From assembly GCA_965365445.1 (NCBI GenBank), contig CBDUBS010000004.1, positions 1 to 59,955 on the forward strand: 59,955 bases of DNA, read 5' to 3'. The position numbers and the translations under genes were made by a program. The notes beneath the pieces were generated by a model, which worked only from the letters and a program-made list of their open reading frames with translations, was not told the DNA's origin and did not search any database. This DNA is from CBDUBS01 sp965365445 (lineage in GTDB: Bacteria > Bacteroidota > Rhodothermia > Rhodothermales > DASSAV01). Below are positions 7,615 through 16,523 of this stretch, in pieces. Within the stretch, counting starts at the first letter, position 1. Every line of letters begins with the position of its first letter.

Positions 7615-10600
7615 ATGACCCGACTTTGTTGCGTATTGCCATTTCTGTACATCCTGGCGTCGCCTGCAGCAGCCCAATCGCCCGGTCGCTTCGATCCCAG
7701 AGTTGTAGACCCCGGACACGGTAAGGTGCTCGTCGTTGATATAAACAAGGACGGCCAAAACGACATATTGCAGCGCGGTGAGGGAGGGGAGGCGCTTGTC
7801 TGGTATGAGTATATATCCGGCGGAAGGCTGGAGAAGCATGTCGTGCTCCGGAACATTCGTTTCCGTGGAGATCGGATCGACGCGGCCGACATCGACGGCG
7901 ACGGAGATTTGGATATCGTTACCGGAGTGGCAATAGGCAAAACCGATCAAGCAGGGTTCAGGTTGGCCTGGTTGCAGAATCCACTACCGGGAGGCGATCC
8001 TGCAAAAGCAGGAGCGTGGACAATACATCCAATAGGCGAGGTAAAGGAATATATAAAGGACCTTTCCGCGGCCGACTTCGACCGGGACGGGCGGCTCGAC
8101 ATAGTCATTCGTACTCATGAGGAAACGACGTTCTTCTTTCAGGATAGTCCTACGAGTTGGTCGGCATCCGAGTTGATTCGGCATGAGAGCCACGAAGGAA
8201 TGGGAGTGGGCGATCTCGATCTCGACGGCGATCCCGATGTGGTTCTGAATGGGTTCTGGCTGGAGACGCCTGCCGATCCCCGCCGTGCGCCCTTTATCCG
8301 GCACGACTTTGATGCCCGTTGGTTCACGCCGGTTGAAAACACATGGCGGGATAATAACACCTCCATTGTAGTGGCTGACATTACAGGCGATGCCTTGCCG
8401 GATATTTTGATTGGTCACTCCGAGCTTCCCGGCTATCCGATTGCATTGTACACCGCGCAATCCGTTGCCGATGTTCGAGCGGACAAGTGGCACAGGCGAC
8501 ACGTGGCTGGCATTTTTGATTACTGCCAGACCCTCGATGCCGCTGATGTCGACGGAGACGGAGATGTAGATGTGCTGGCCGCCAAATTCGAGCGAGACCA
8601 GGCAAGTCCAAGGTTCCTTAACCAGCCGCCTTACCCCGTCATGATTTTCTATAATGAGGATGGCAGCGGTACATCCTGGCGGCCCGAGGTGGTATCAAAC
8701 GACGGAATGTATGCCGGCGTGCTGGGAGATGTCGGAAGCGACGGCACAGTGGATGTTGTGGGACCGCGATCTTACTGGACCGGCCCGATCCGGTGGTGGG
8801 AAAATAAACGGCAGAACCTGTCGCTAGATAAGTGGCATTATATCCAGGTTGATAGTACGAGAGGGTTTTATACTGTGCCAGATGGTTCGAATTCATGGCG
8901 GGCATTCGGGCTCGCTATGGGTGACATCTCCGGCGACGGCCTGGCTGACATCGTGTCGGGAGAATACTTCTATATTAATCCGGGTGGAACCATGGAAACG
9001 CCATGGGAACGAGGAGTTTTCCCGATGGAAGTCGACGCCATCCTGATGGTAGATGTAGACGGGGACGAGTATGCGGATGTGATTGGTCAAGCACTGCCCC
9101 GTGTCTACTGGCTCGAGGCCGAGGACGTTGGGGGTACGCGGTGGAAGGCGACCGAGATAGGCATGGTGGCCTCCGGAGGTCACGGAAACAGCCAACTGTA
9201 CGGTCTGGCACAGATCGTTCCGGGGGGGCGCCCTGAGATCCTTCTGGGAGCCGAAGGAGGGCGTATGTATGCGTTCGAGATTCCTGCGAATCCGGAGCAG
9301 GGCGCCTGGCCCTTTCACAGATTAACCGATGAGGGAGGTGGATATGCCTCCGGAGATGTAGACGGCGACGGCTGGATCGACATCGCCGGTTCGTATGCCG
9401 TCGATACGACCAGTGAAATTGCTCCGGGAACGGCCAGGCAACGGTGGGGAAACTCGCGAACAGCCTGGTGGCGAAATCCCGGCGACGGCTCCGATCACTG
9501 GCGGCGCTATACCATTGGCGAGGCAACGACTGCCGATCGGTTCGAACTCGCCGATATCGACGGCGACAAGCTACTGGATCTCGTGGTAACCGAGGAAAGG
9601 TACTGGGGCCTCGAGCCCAATGCAAACCTCTTCTGGTACCAGAACCCCGGTGATTCGACTTCGTCCTGGAGGCGGCACACCGTGGTTACTCAGACTTCCA
9701 TGAACAATCTCGATGTGGCTGATGTGGATGGTGACGGTGATGTGGAGATCGTCACGAACGAGCACAAGATGCCCAAGGGGGATATGAAACTGGAGGAAAA
9801 CGAGCGAACCCAGATATGGGAAAATGATGGCAAGGGAAACTTCACTGTGCACGAGATAAAGCCAGGGAAAGAGAGTCACCTCGGTTCTCAGTTGTACGAT
9901 CTGGATGGGGACGGGGATCTCGATATGGTTAGCATAGCATGGAGAAACTCGCGGAACCTGCATGTGTGGCGCAACGACGCCATACTTTCAAGGAACCGCG
10001 TAAGCCTCGAGAGGCCCGTGACGAGCCTGATGCAATTCGGTGATACCACTGCTGAAATTACGCCCTCATTTTACCTGCCCCTGAAAATAGATGCGGGCGG
10101 CTCAGAGCGATTTGACCGCATCGTCGAGATCGATCTCAACCTGACGCAGCAAATGGAAACTCTGGGCGTTCCCGGCGCCCTTGACCTGACCTCCCTGCGC
10201 CTGATCGAGGTAGATGAGTCCGGAAAGGTCCTCGATCCAGAGGTGGCGTTCCAATTCGATCCGGAGCAACAATTCGACGCGAACAAACGGGCAGTGGGAA
10301 CGCTCGTATTTTCGCTCTCGGGTCATACACCCGCTCAGGCTACGAGGCGGTACCGCCTGTATTTCGGAGACAATAGAGGTGCGTATGCAGCCGTGGCGCC
10401 GCCCTCCCGCATTCATCTTGAAGAGATCGGCGATTACGAAGGATTGCCCACATGGAAAATCACAACACCGGGTGCGACCTACTTCTACCACCATACTGCG
10501 GGAGGGTTTGCCAGCCTTATCGATCGTGACGGAAACGACTGGGTGAGCTACCATCCGGGAGACGGACCGCGAGGAGAGTATCGCGGCATACCCAATGTGG

Positions 10601-11232
10601 CCCCTGTGGATTGGCATCCCGGCCGGCCGGCCGGTAAAAAGCCCTCTCAAATCCTTCATCATGGCCCCCTTCGACTCCGGATGTTGACAGAGACTGAAGA
10701 CGAGCAGTGGAGGGCCGTCTGGGACATATACCCTGATTATGCGACCATGACGTTGCTGAGGGCAGGTACGGCTCCCTACTGGATTTTGTACGAAGGCACT
10801 CCCGGTGGTGCGTTCAACATGACGGATTTTTTCGTGGATTCCAGTGGGCGACGGTTCGCCGACATGGCCCTCTATGAAGGGTCAGCCAACCCGTGGCATG
10901 GTGATCTACCGGATCCCGAGTGGGTTTATTTCGGCGATGCAGGGATGCAACGGGTTATGTATTACATCCATCACCAGGATGACGACGCCATCGATGAGTT
11001 CTGGAACTTCGGGGAAGGAGGTATGACCGTTTTTGGATTCGGTCGTGGGCCCCGGGCAACCGGGTGGCAGCGCTTGACACAGGCTCCAGCCCGGCTTACG
11101 GTCGGGTTTTCCGAGGATGGTTCGCACTCGAAAGTCTCCAGTGCGATTAATTCCGTGCTTCGCCCGATTACCTTCAGTATCGGGCAGCCTGTTCATGCCG
11201 ATCGGGCTTTGCCCCTGAGAACAGCTAGATAA
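7615..11232 (+). CDS. Giant secreted double FG-GAP propeller protein with unrecognised C-terminal domain
   Basis: 1205 aa with a cleavable signal peptide (about residues 1-20, ending PAAAQS). Residues about 25-395 form a first FG-GAP propeller homologous to the lipoprotein at 17818 (shared HEGMGVGDLDLDGDPDV, GHSELPGYP/SHSERAGYP). Residues about 400-795 form a second propeller homologous to the lipoprotein at 5612. Ca2+ loops such as DIDGDGDLD, DVDGDGDVD and DLDGDGDLD recur. From about residue 795 the repeats stop and about 400 residues of a different, aromatic-rich, probably beta-rich domain follow, with GATYFYHHTAGGFAS, RDGNDWVSYHPG, GEYRGIPN and DPEWVYFGD. I do not recognise its family; a carbohydrate-binding or lyase-like module is possible. 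No sorting domain is visible at the C-terminus. Confidence 0.85.
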   Translation: MTRLCCVLPFLYILASPAAAQSPGRFDPRVVDPGHGKVLVVDINKDGQNDILQRGEGGEALVWYEYISGGRLEKHVVLRNIRFRGDRIDAADIDGDGDLDIVTGVAIGKTDQAGFRLAWLQNPLPGGDPAKAGAWTIHPIGEVKEYIKDLSAADFDRDGRLDIVIRTHEETTFFFQDSPTSWSASELIRHESHEGMGVGDLDLDGDPDVVLNGFWLETPADPRRAPFIRHDFDARWFTPVENTWRDNNTSIVVADITGDALPDILIGHSELPGYPIALYTAQSVADVRADKWHRRHVAGIFDYCQTLDAADVDGDGDVDVLAAKFERDQASPRFLNQPPYPVMIFYNEDGSGTSWRPEVVSNDGMYAGVLGDVGSDGTVDVVGPRSYWTGPIRWWENKRQNLSLDKWHYIQVDSTRGFYTVPDGSNSWRAFGLAMGDISGDGLADIVSGEYFYINPGGTMETPWERGVFPMEVDAILMVDVDGDEYADVIGQALPRVYWLEAEDVGGTRWKATEIGMVASGGHGNSQLYGLAQIVPGGRPEILLGAEGGRMYAFEIPANPEQGAWPFHRLTDEGGGYASGDVDGDGWIDIAGSYAVDTTSEIAPGTARQRWGNSRTAWWRNPGDGSDHWRRYTIGEATTADRFELADIDGDKLLDLVVTEERYWGLEPNANLFWYQNPGDSTSSWRRHTVVTQTSMNNLDVADVDGDGDVEIVTNEHKMPKGDMKLEENERTQIWENDGKGNFTVHEIKPGKESHLGSQLYDLDGDGDLDMVSIAWRNSRNLHVWRNDAILSRNRVSLERPVTSLMQFGDTTAEITPSFYLPLKIDAGGSERFDRIVEIDLNLTQQMETLGVPGALDLTSLRLIEVDESGKVLDPEVAFQFDPEQQFDANKRAVGTLVFSLSGHTPAQATRRYRLYFGDNRGAYAAVAPPSRIHLEEIGDYEGLPTWKITTPGATYFYHHTAGGFASLIDRDGNDWVSYHPGDGPRGEYRGIPNVAPVDWHPGRPAGKKPSQILHHGPLRLRMLTETEDEQWRAVWDIYPDYATMTLLRAGTAPYWILYEGTPGGAFNMTDFFVDSSGRRFADMALYEGSANPWHGDLPDPEWVYFGDAGMQRVMYYIHHQDDDAIDEFWNFGEGGMTVFGFGRGPRATGWQRLTQAPARLTVGFSEDGSHSKVSSAINSVLRPITFSIGQPVHADRALPLRTAR

Positions 11233-11274
11233 GGTCGGTAAGAAAAAATATTTAACTGTCCCTTCATAATGGTA

Positions 11275-11304
11275 TTGACTATTAGTCTTATAGCACTAAG
11301 TTTG
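11275..11304 (+). promoter_or_regulatory. Candidate Bacteroidota-type promoter of susC
   Basis: TAAGTTTG at 11297-11304 is a perfect match to the TAxxTTTG -7 element of Bacteroidota primary-sigma promoters. ATTG ending at 11277 stands 19 bases upstream, at the usual distance for the TTTG -33 element (three of four bases match). Transcription would begin near 11311, about 80 bases before the susC start. Assignment is by consensus and spacing only; an ECF-dependent promoter elsewhere in the same gap is equally possible. Confidence 0.42.
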
Positions 11305-11314
11305 GGTTAGTGCT
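11292..11314 (+). promoter_or_regulatory. Perfect 8-bp inverted repeat overlapping the susC promoter
   Basis: AGCACTAA (11292-11299) and TTAGTGCT (11307-11314) are exact complements around a 7-base spacer, GTTTGGG. The repeat covers the TAAGTTTG element. As DNA it could be an operator that blocks the promoter; as RNA it could be a weak terminator for the upstream propeller gene, although only TTAT follows it, not a proper T tract. The operator reading is slightly preferred. Confidence 0.4.
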
Positions 11315-11390
11315 TTATATACCGTGCAGCTACCCCGAGCCTCTTGCTGGAAGTTGGTGGTGCACCGATCTCACCCCTTTCTTGAGGTGG

Positions 11391-14300
11391 ATGATGAAAA
11401 CGAAACAGGAAGCGCTTACAGTGAAGCTGATGTTGGTTTTACAGCTAATCACGTTTCTTCCGGTAGCAGTATTCGCAGAAGGCGCCATGAACGGGCATAT
11501 ATCGGCAGGGCAGTTACCGGTGAGTTCCGTATGTGGAGGCCCACTTGCGACCGCCCGGATATTCCTACCGATACTCATGCCGGCAGCACCCACCGTTCTT
11601 GACGGCTTGACGGTAGAGAATACTTTGCCCACAATGGCGAGATCGACTTCTTTGCCGTTACCCGGAACGGACAGTTTGCAGGAAGAAGCGGCCGGCGTGG
11701 AATCGTGGGAGACAACGGCTTCCGAGGTAAACAGCCGGCATCTCTCTATCATTCCTTATGAATACCCTTCCGCGAAAATGCGCCGATCGAGTACAGCAGT
11801 TCTGGAAGGCTCGATTGCGGGACAGGTAACTGATGCGTCCACCGGGGAAGCGCTCCCGGGTGTCAATGTAATTATCGCAGGGACCGCTACGGGGGCGGCC
11901 ACCGATATAGACGGTCGGTACATTATTCAGGGGGTAGCGCCAGGTACATATTCCCTCCAGGCTTCATTCATCGGTTACCAGACCAGATCGATCAGTGGGG
12001 TAGAGGTTAGAGACGGACAGGTTACGACGCTCAATATTCAGCTTGGTCAGGAGGGTGTCAATCTGGATGAAGTGGTGGTGGTAGGTTACGGTACACAGCA
12101 AAGGCGCGACCTCACTGGCTCCATAGCCGCCGTATCTGCCCAGAATATAGAAAACCTCCCGATTACCACGCTCGATCAGGCCATTCAGGGGCAGGTAGCA
12201 GGCGTGCAGGTCCAGCAGACATCCGGTGTACCCGGCGGAGGACTCAACATTCTCGTTCGTGGGATGGGTTCGATCGGGGCCGGCAATCAGCCGTTGTACG
12301 TGATCGACGGTATGCCTGTGGAGCAAGACTTTGACAAGGAGGTGAATGCCATAGGCGGTCTAAACCCGAATGACATCGAATCGATACAGATTCTCAAAGA
12401 TGCCTCGGCTTCTGCTATCTACGGGTCACGTGGATCGAACGGGGTTGTGTTGATATCTACGAAACGAGGTAGGGAGGGGGCTCCCCGTATCCAGATAGAT
12501 TCATTTGTCGGTAGTCAGGAAGTAGCGAATCGAGTGGATGTAATGGATCCCTATTTGCTCACCCAGAGCCTTGTGGACGCCCGAAACTATGCTTATCTCT
12601 ATGCTGCCTGGAAAAGAGGGATAACGGCCAGCGTGAATGACCCGAATAATACACGCTCGAAGGTCTCGTCGGGTGACTACGTGGATAATTACATCGTACC
12701 CGAACTGTACGCGGACATTCTGGCGAATCCACAAAACTATCGATTCACCGACTGGCAGGATGTCATTTTTCGGCAGGCCGGAATCCAGTCTACCAACATC
12801 TCGGCTTCCGGGGGATCGGGTCGGGCCAATTACTACCTTTCAGGTAGTTTCCTGAATCAGGATGGGGTTGTAATCGGATCCGGCTTCCGGCGTTATTCAT
12901 TCCGCCTGAACACCGATGTAGCCCTTTCCAGCGCAGTAAAAGTGGGTGTGAACATAAGCCCGTCGTATGCCCAGCATGAGATGAGCAATCAGGAAGGCTC
13001 GCTGAGTAATAACGTAATCGGCAACTCGCATACTATCCTCCCGTTGATTCCTGCCTACTGCTCTGATGAAAAAGCGATCGAACGGGCCTGTCCGGACGCC
13101 GCAACAGGGCAGGTCTACGGCGACCAACTGACATGGGGATGGGGTACCGCCCGGCAAAACAGTCCCCTCGCCGAAGCCATTGCCACCACGGACGATCTTA
13201 CCAGGTTCAGAACGCTGGGTAATGCCTACGTAGACATACGTTTGCTTGAGGGTTTGAACCTCCGATCCAACTTCGGGGCTGATATCCAGAATAACCGCTA
13301 CCATCTGTATCGTCCCTCCTTTCTTGACCGGGGACGAAGCGGTCCCTCCCGTGGTTCTTCGGAAATGACGGAGGTCTATAACCTGCTAACCGAGAATACC
13401 CTGAACTTCAACAGGGTAATGGCGCAGAAGCATTCGGTCTCTGCCGTGGGAGGGTTTACGGTGCAGAAGAACCGGTTTGACCGCACGGCTGTAAATGCCG
13501 GCCAATTCCCTAATGACCTCGTGCAGACACTCAATGCGGGGGTAGTCAATGGCGGCGGATCGTATGCCTCCGAGTGGGGACTTGTCTCTTACCTTGCCCG
13601 CGTCAATTACACATTCGACGATAAATACCTGTTCAGCGCCAGTGTCCGTAAAGACGGCTCCTCCCGGTTTGGTGAAGAAAATAAATGGGGCACGTTTCCC
13701 TCTGTCTCAGCTGGATGGCGGCTTTCCCGGGAAGCGTTCATGAAATCGGCGCCGCTCATCAGTGACCTTAAGCTTCGCGCGAGTTGGGGTATGACGGGTA
13801 ATTTCGATATAGGCAACTATAGCCATATTGCCCGCCTTACACAGGCCAATTATGCTTTCGGTCCCGGCACAGGTTCGCTTGTGAATGGGGTACGGCCCAC
13901 AGGATTGTCGAACGTTGATCTGGGGTGGGAGAAAACGAGCGAGTATGATTTAGGACTAGATATAGGGCTTTTCAATGACCGCCTTTACTTCACTGCTGAT
14001 TACTATGACAGTAGAACATCTGACTTGCTATTGAATGTTCCAATACCGGAAATCATTGGGTATTCCAGTGCGCTTACCAATATCGGAAAGGTGGCAAACA
14101 AAGGATGGGAGTTTGCCGTCAATACCAAGTACGCGCTGGGCCCCCTCACCTGGAGTTCCGATTTCAACGTTGCATTCAACCGGAATGAAGTGTTGGCTCT
14201 TGGGCCGGAGGGCGACCCGATCATAACCGGCAACTTCAAGACTGAAATTGGCAAGCCCATCGGCAATTTTTATGGCTATGTGTACGATGGCCTCTTTAAT

Positions 14301-14978
14301 AGCTGGCAGGAAGTCAACGAATACACCTCAAAAGTCAAATATCCTTCCGGCGCCGACCCATGGCCAGGCGACGTTCGCTTCGTAGACGTAAACGGCGATG
14401 GCAAGCTTGATCCAGACGACCGAACAATTATCGGTAACAACCAGCCTGATTTCATTTACGGCTGGACGAATAATTTCTACTTCAAAAACTTCGATTTGCG
14501 CGTAGTCATGCAAGGTGTACAGGGCAGCCGTGTGCTCCTCGAAAACGACTTTATGATTCAGAATCGAGGGCAGTTCGGCCAGCTTGCACTGGTGGAAGGT
14601 TACTGGCGTGCGAAAAATCCGGACGATGTAGCCAACTGGGCCCCCGAAAATCCCGGGGCTACACACTGGCGTCCGTTCCGGGACAGTTTTCTGATGGATT
14701 ACAAAATCAGTTCCTACTACGTTTTTGATGCTTCTTTTTTGCGCATCAACAATATAACGCTGGGATACCGCTTACCCAGGCATCTCGTGCAGAATGTCAA
14801 ACTTCAAAATGCCCGAATCTACATAATGGTGCAAAATCCCTTTACGTTTACGGACTACAAATGGGGATATAATCCGGAGGTCAACCATCGGGGCGCCGAT
14901 CCATTACGCCCCGGCGCCGATATAGGTAGCTATCCGATTGCAAGGTCGTACAGCCTTGGTTTGTCGCTTGGGTTATGA
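11391..14978 (+). CDS. SusC/RagA-family TonB-linked outer-membrane transporter
   Basis: TonB-dependent importer of 1195 aa. The ATG pair at 11391/11394 follows GAGGTGG and gives a signal peptide ending about VAVFAEG. A carboxypeptidase-regulatory-like domain begins near residue 140 (GQVTDASTGEALPGVNVI), followed by the TonB-box-like LDEVVVVGYGTQ, a plug (LDQAIQGQVAGVQV, LVRGMGSI, PLYVIDGMPV, ILKDASASAIYGSRG) and a 22-strand barrel to the end. Between signal peptide and regulatory domain lie about 105 residues with no recognisable STN fold, longer than the usual linker. SusD follows after 56 bases, forming the standard pair for import of a ligand too large for porins. The substrate is unknown; no classical glycoside hydrolase gene accompanies it. 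Confidence 0.95.
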   Translation: MMKTKQEALTVKLMLVLQLITFLPVAVFAEGAMNGHISAGQLPVSSVCGGPLATARIFLPILMPAAPTVLDGLTVENTLPTMARSTSLPLPGTDSLQEEAAGVESWETTASEVNSRHLSIIPYEYPSAKMRRSSTAVLEGSIAGQVTDASTGEALPGVNVIIAGTATGAATDIDGRYIIQGVAPGTYSLQASFIGYQTRSISGVEVRDGQVTTLNIQLGQEGVNLDEVVVVGYGTQQRRDLTGSIAAVSAQNIENLPITTLDQAIQGQVAGVQVQQTSGVPGGGLNILVRGMGSIGAGNQPLYVIDGMPVEQDFDKEVNAIGGLNPNDIESIQILKDASASAIYGSRGSNGVVLISTKRGREGAPRIQIDSFVGSQEVANRVDVMDPYLLTQSLVDARNYAYLYAAWKRGITASVNDPNNTRSKVSSGDYVDNYIVPELYADILANPQNYRFTDWQDVIFRQAGIQSTNISASGGSGRANYYLSGSFLNQDGVVIGSGFRRYSFRLNTDVALSSAVKVGVNISPSYAQHEMSNQEGSLSNNVIGNSHTILPLIPAYCSDEKAIERACPDAATGQVYGDQLTWGWGTARQNSPLAEAIATTDDLTRFRTLGNAYVDIRLLEGLNLRSNFGADIQNNRYHLYRPSFLDRGRSGPSRGSSEMTEVYNLLTENTLNFNRVMAQKHSVSAVGGFTVQKNRFDRTAVNAGQFPNDLVQTLNAGVVNGGGSYASEWGLVSYLARVNYTFDDKYLFSASVRKDGSSRFGEENKWGTFPSVSAGWRLSREAFMKSAPLISDLKLRASWGMTGNFDIGNYSHIARLTQANYAFGPGTGSLVNGVRPTGLSNVDLGWEKTSEYDLGLDIGLFNDRLYFTADYYDSRTSDLLLNVPIPEIIGYSSALTNIGKVANKGWEFAVNTKYALGPLTWSSDFNVAFNRNEVLALGPEGDPIITGNFKTEIGKPIGNFYGYVYDGLFNSWQEVNEYTSKVKYPSGADPWPGDVRFVDVNGDGKLDPDDRTIIGNNQPDFIYGWTNNFYFKNFDLRVVMQGVQGSRVLLENDFMIQNRGQFGQLALVEGYWRAKNPDDVANWAPENPGATHWRPFRDSFLMDYKISSYYVFDASFLRINNITLGYRLPRHLVQNVKLQNARIYIMVQNPFTFTDYKWGYNPEVNHRGADPLRPGADIGSYPIARSYSLGLSLGL

Positions 14979-15034
14979 AGCCAATGCTTTCTTGCCTCGA
15001 TCCAGTTGTGCATTCATTCAACCGAACTACTGCG

Positions 15035-16468
15035 ATGAATAGAATATATTTAACTACTGTTCTGCTCCTGTTGCCGGCCTTCGCTGCCTGCGATAGCGGC
15101 AGCATCCTGGATCTCGCGCCGATCGACGAAGCGAGCGTCGATAACTTCTATAAAAACCCTGATGACTATGTTAATGCCGTTAATGGGGTATACGCCTCGC
15201 TTCGGTCGGCCGGAACCTATAACCGGGGCATATGGCTGTTTGCCGAAATGCGCGGCGATAACACCCGGTATGGGCGCCCGCTTCCGGAACAGGAAGTAGA
15301 CCGGTTCAACGTGGAGCCGACGAGTGGTTTTACGGCAAGCTTCTGGCGAGATCATTATGCCGGTATTGCACGCGCCAATGCTGTACTCGATAGGCTCGAA
15401 AAAGCTGAGTTCGGAAACCCTGCCCTGCGCGACAGGCTGGCCGGAGAAGCCAAATTTCTGCGGGCTTTAATGTATTTCAACCTGGTTCGGGCATATGGCG
15501 AGATACCGTTGGTGCTTAAGGAAATTAAGAACATACAGGAAGGCTATACCTACGGCCGAGCACCCGTCGCAAAGGTATACGAGCAGATAATTGCTGATCT
15601 GAAAGATGCGGCTGCAAAGTTGCCCGCCTCGTATGGTTCTTCCGATCTGGGGCGGGCCACGAAGGGTGCGGCGCATGGACTGCTGGGCGCCGTTTACCTT
15701 ACCAATAAGGACTACAGCAATGCGAAGGCGGCTCTCGAGACTGTCATCCAGTCGGGTCAATATCAGCTATGGCCCACCTACGCCGACGTATTCAAGCCTG
15801 CCAATGCACACCAGAAAGAATCGTTGTTCGAAGTAGAATATAAAGCAGGCAACATTGGTCAAGGCAGCTCATACATGTTTCAGTATTCGCCTTATCCATA
15901 TAGTGAACCCGTTGGTGGTGTAGGGTCGGGCGAAGGGCTCAATGTCCCTACCGACGAATTCATTGCGCTCTACGAGCCGGGTGACCTTCGGAAGGCCGTT
16001 TCCATGAAAGAAAGTTTCACCACGACAAAAGGGGAAGTCGTATCGATTCCATATATCACCAAGTATCATGTAACCCCTTTTGCCAATGGGGATACGGATG
16101 CCAACTGGATTGTGTTGCGGTATGCCGACATTCTGCTAATGTATGCAGAAGTACTTAACGAACAAGGACAAACAGCGCAAGCCCTGACCGTGATAGACCC
16201 TATACGGACACGAGCCGGACTTCAACCATTGCGGGGCCTTACGCAGCAACAGGCACGGGCTGCCATCGACAGGGAACGTCGCATCGAGCTGGCCTTCGAG
16301 GGACAACGTTGGTGGGACATTATTCGAAGCGGCCGGGCCGTTGAGATCATGAATACATCAGGGGCAGGGTTTACCATGGAACCATATGAGGTGCTGTACC
16401 CGATACCGCAGGCGCAGATTGACGTTATCAATGATCCGGCCAAACTCTGGCAGAATCCGGGGTACTGA
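15035..16468 (+). CDS. SusD/RagB-family surface lipoprotein
   Basis: Ligand-capturing lid of the SusCD complex, 477 aa. ATG 15035 gives a lipoprotein signal with lipobox AFAAC. The tetratricopeptide-like SusD fold is shown by FWRDHYAGIARANAVLD, LRALMYFNLVRAYGEIPLV, RATKGAAHGLLGAVYL, and the C-terminal signature RYADILLMYAEVLNE with RRIELAFEGQRWWDIIRSG. Length is within the family range. It follows susC directly and precedes two more FG-GAP proteins after 55 bases, so these four genes probably share a transcript. The protein is anchored in the outer membrane and faces outward by analogy with characterised SusD proteins. Confidence 0.95.
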   Translation: MNRIYLTTVLLLLPAFAACDSGSILDLAPIDEASVDNFYKNPDDYVNAVNGVYASLRSAGTYNRGIWLFAEMRGDNTRYGRPLPEQEVDRFNVEPTSGFTASFWRDHYAGIARANAVLDRLEKAEFGNPALRDRLAGEAKFLRALMYFNLVRAYGEIPLVLKEIKNIQEGYTYGRAPVAKVYEQIIADLKDAAAKLPASYGSSDLGRATKGAAHGLLGAVYLTNKDYSNAKAALETVIQSGQYQLWPTYADVFKPANAHQKESLFEVEYKAGNIGQGSSYMFQYSPYPYSEPVGGVGSGEGLNVPTDEFIALYEPGDLRKAVSMKESFTTTKGEVVSIPYITKYHVTPFANGDTDANWIVLRYADILLMYAEVLNEQGQTAQALTVIDPIRTRAGLQPLRGLTQQQARAAIDRERRIELAFEGQRWWDIIRSGRAVEIMNTSGAGFTMEPYEVLYPIPQAQIDVINDPAKLWQNPGY

Positions 16469-16523
16469 TAAACCCGGTTATTGCTTACTCATTTTTTCCT
16501 TTCATCCCAATCATCCTAATCGA

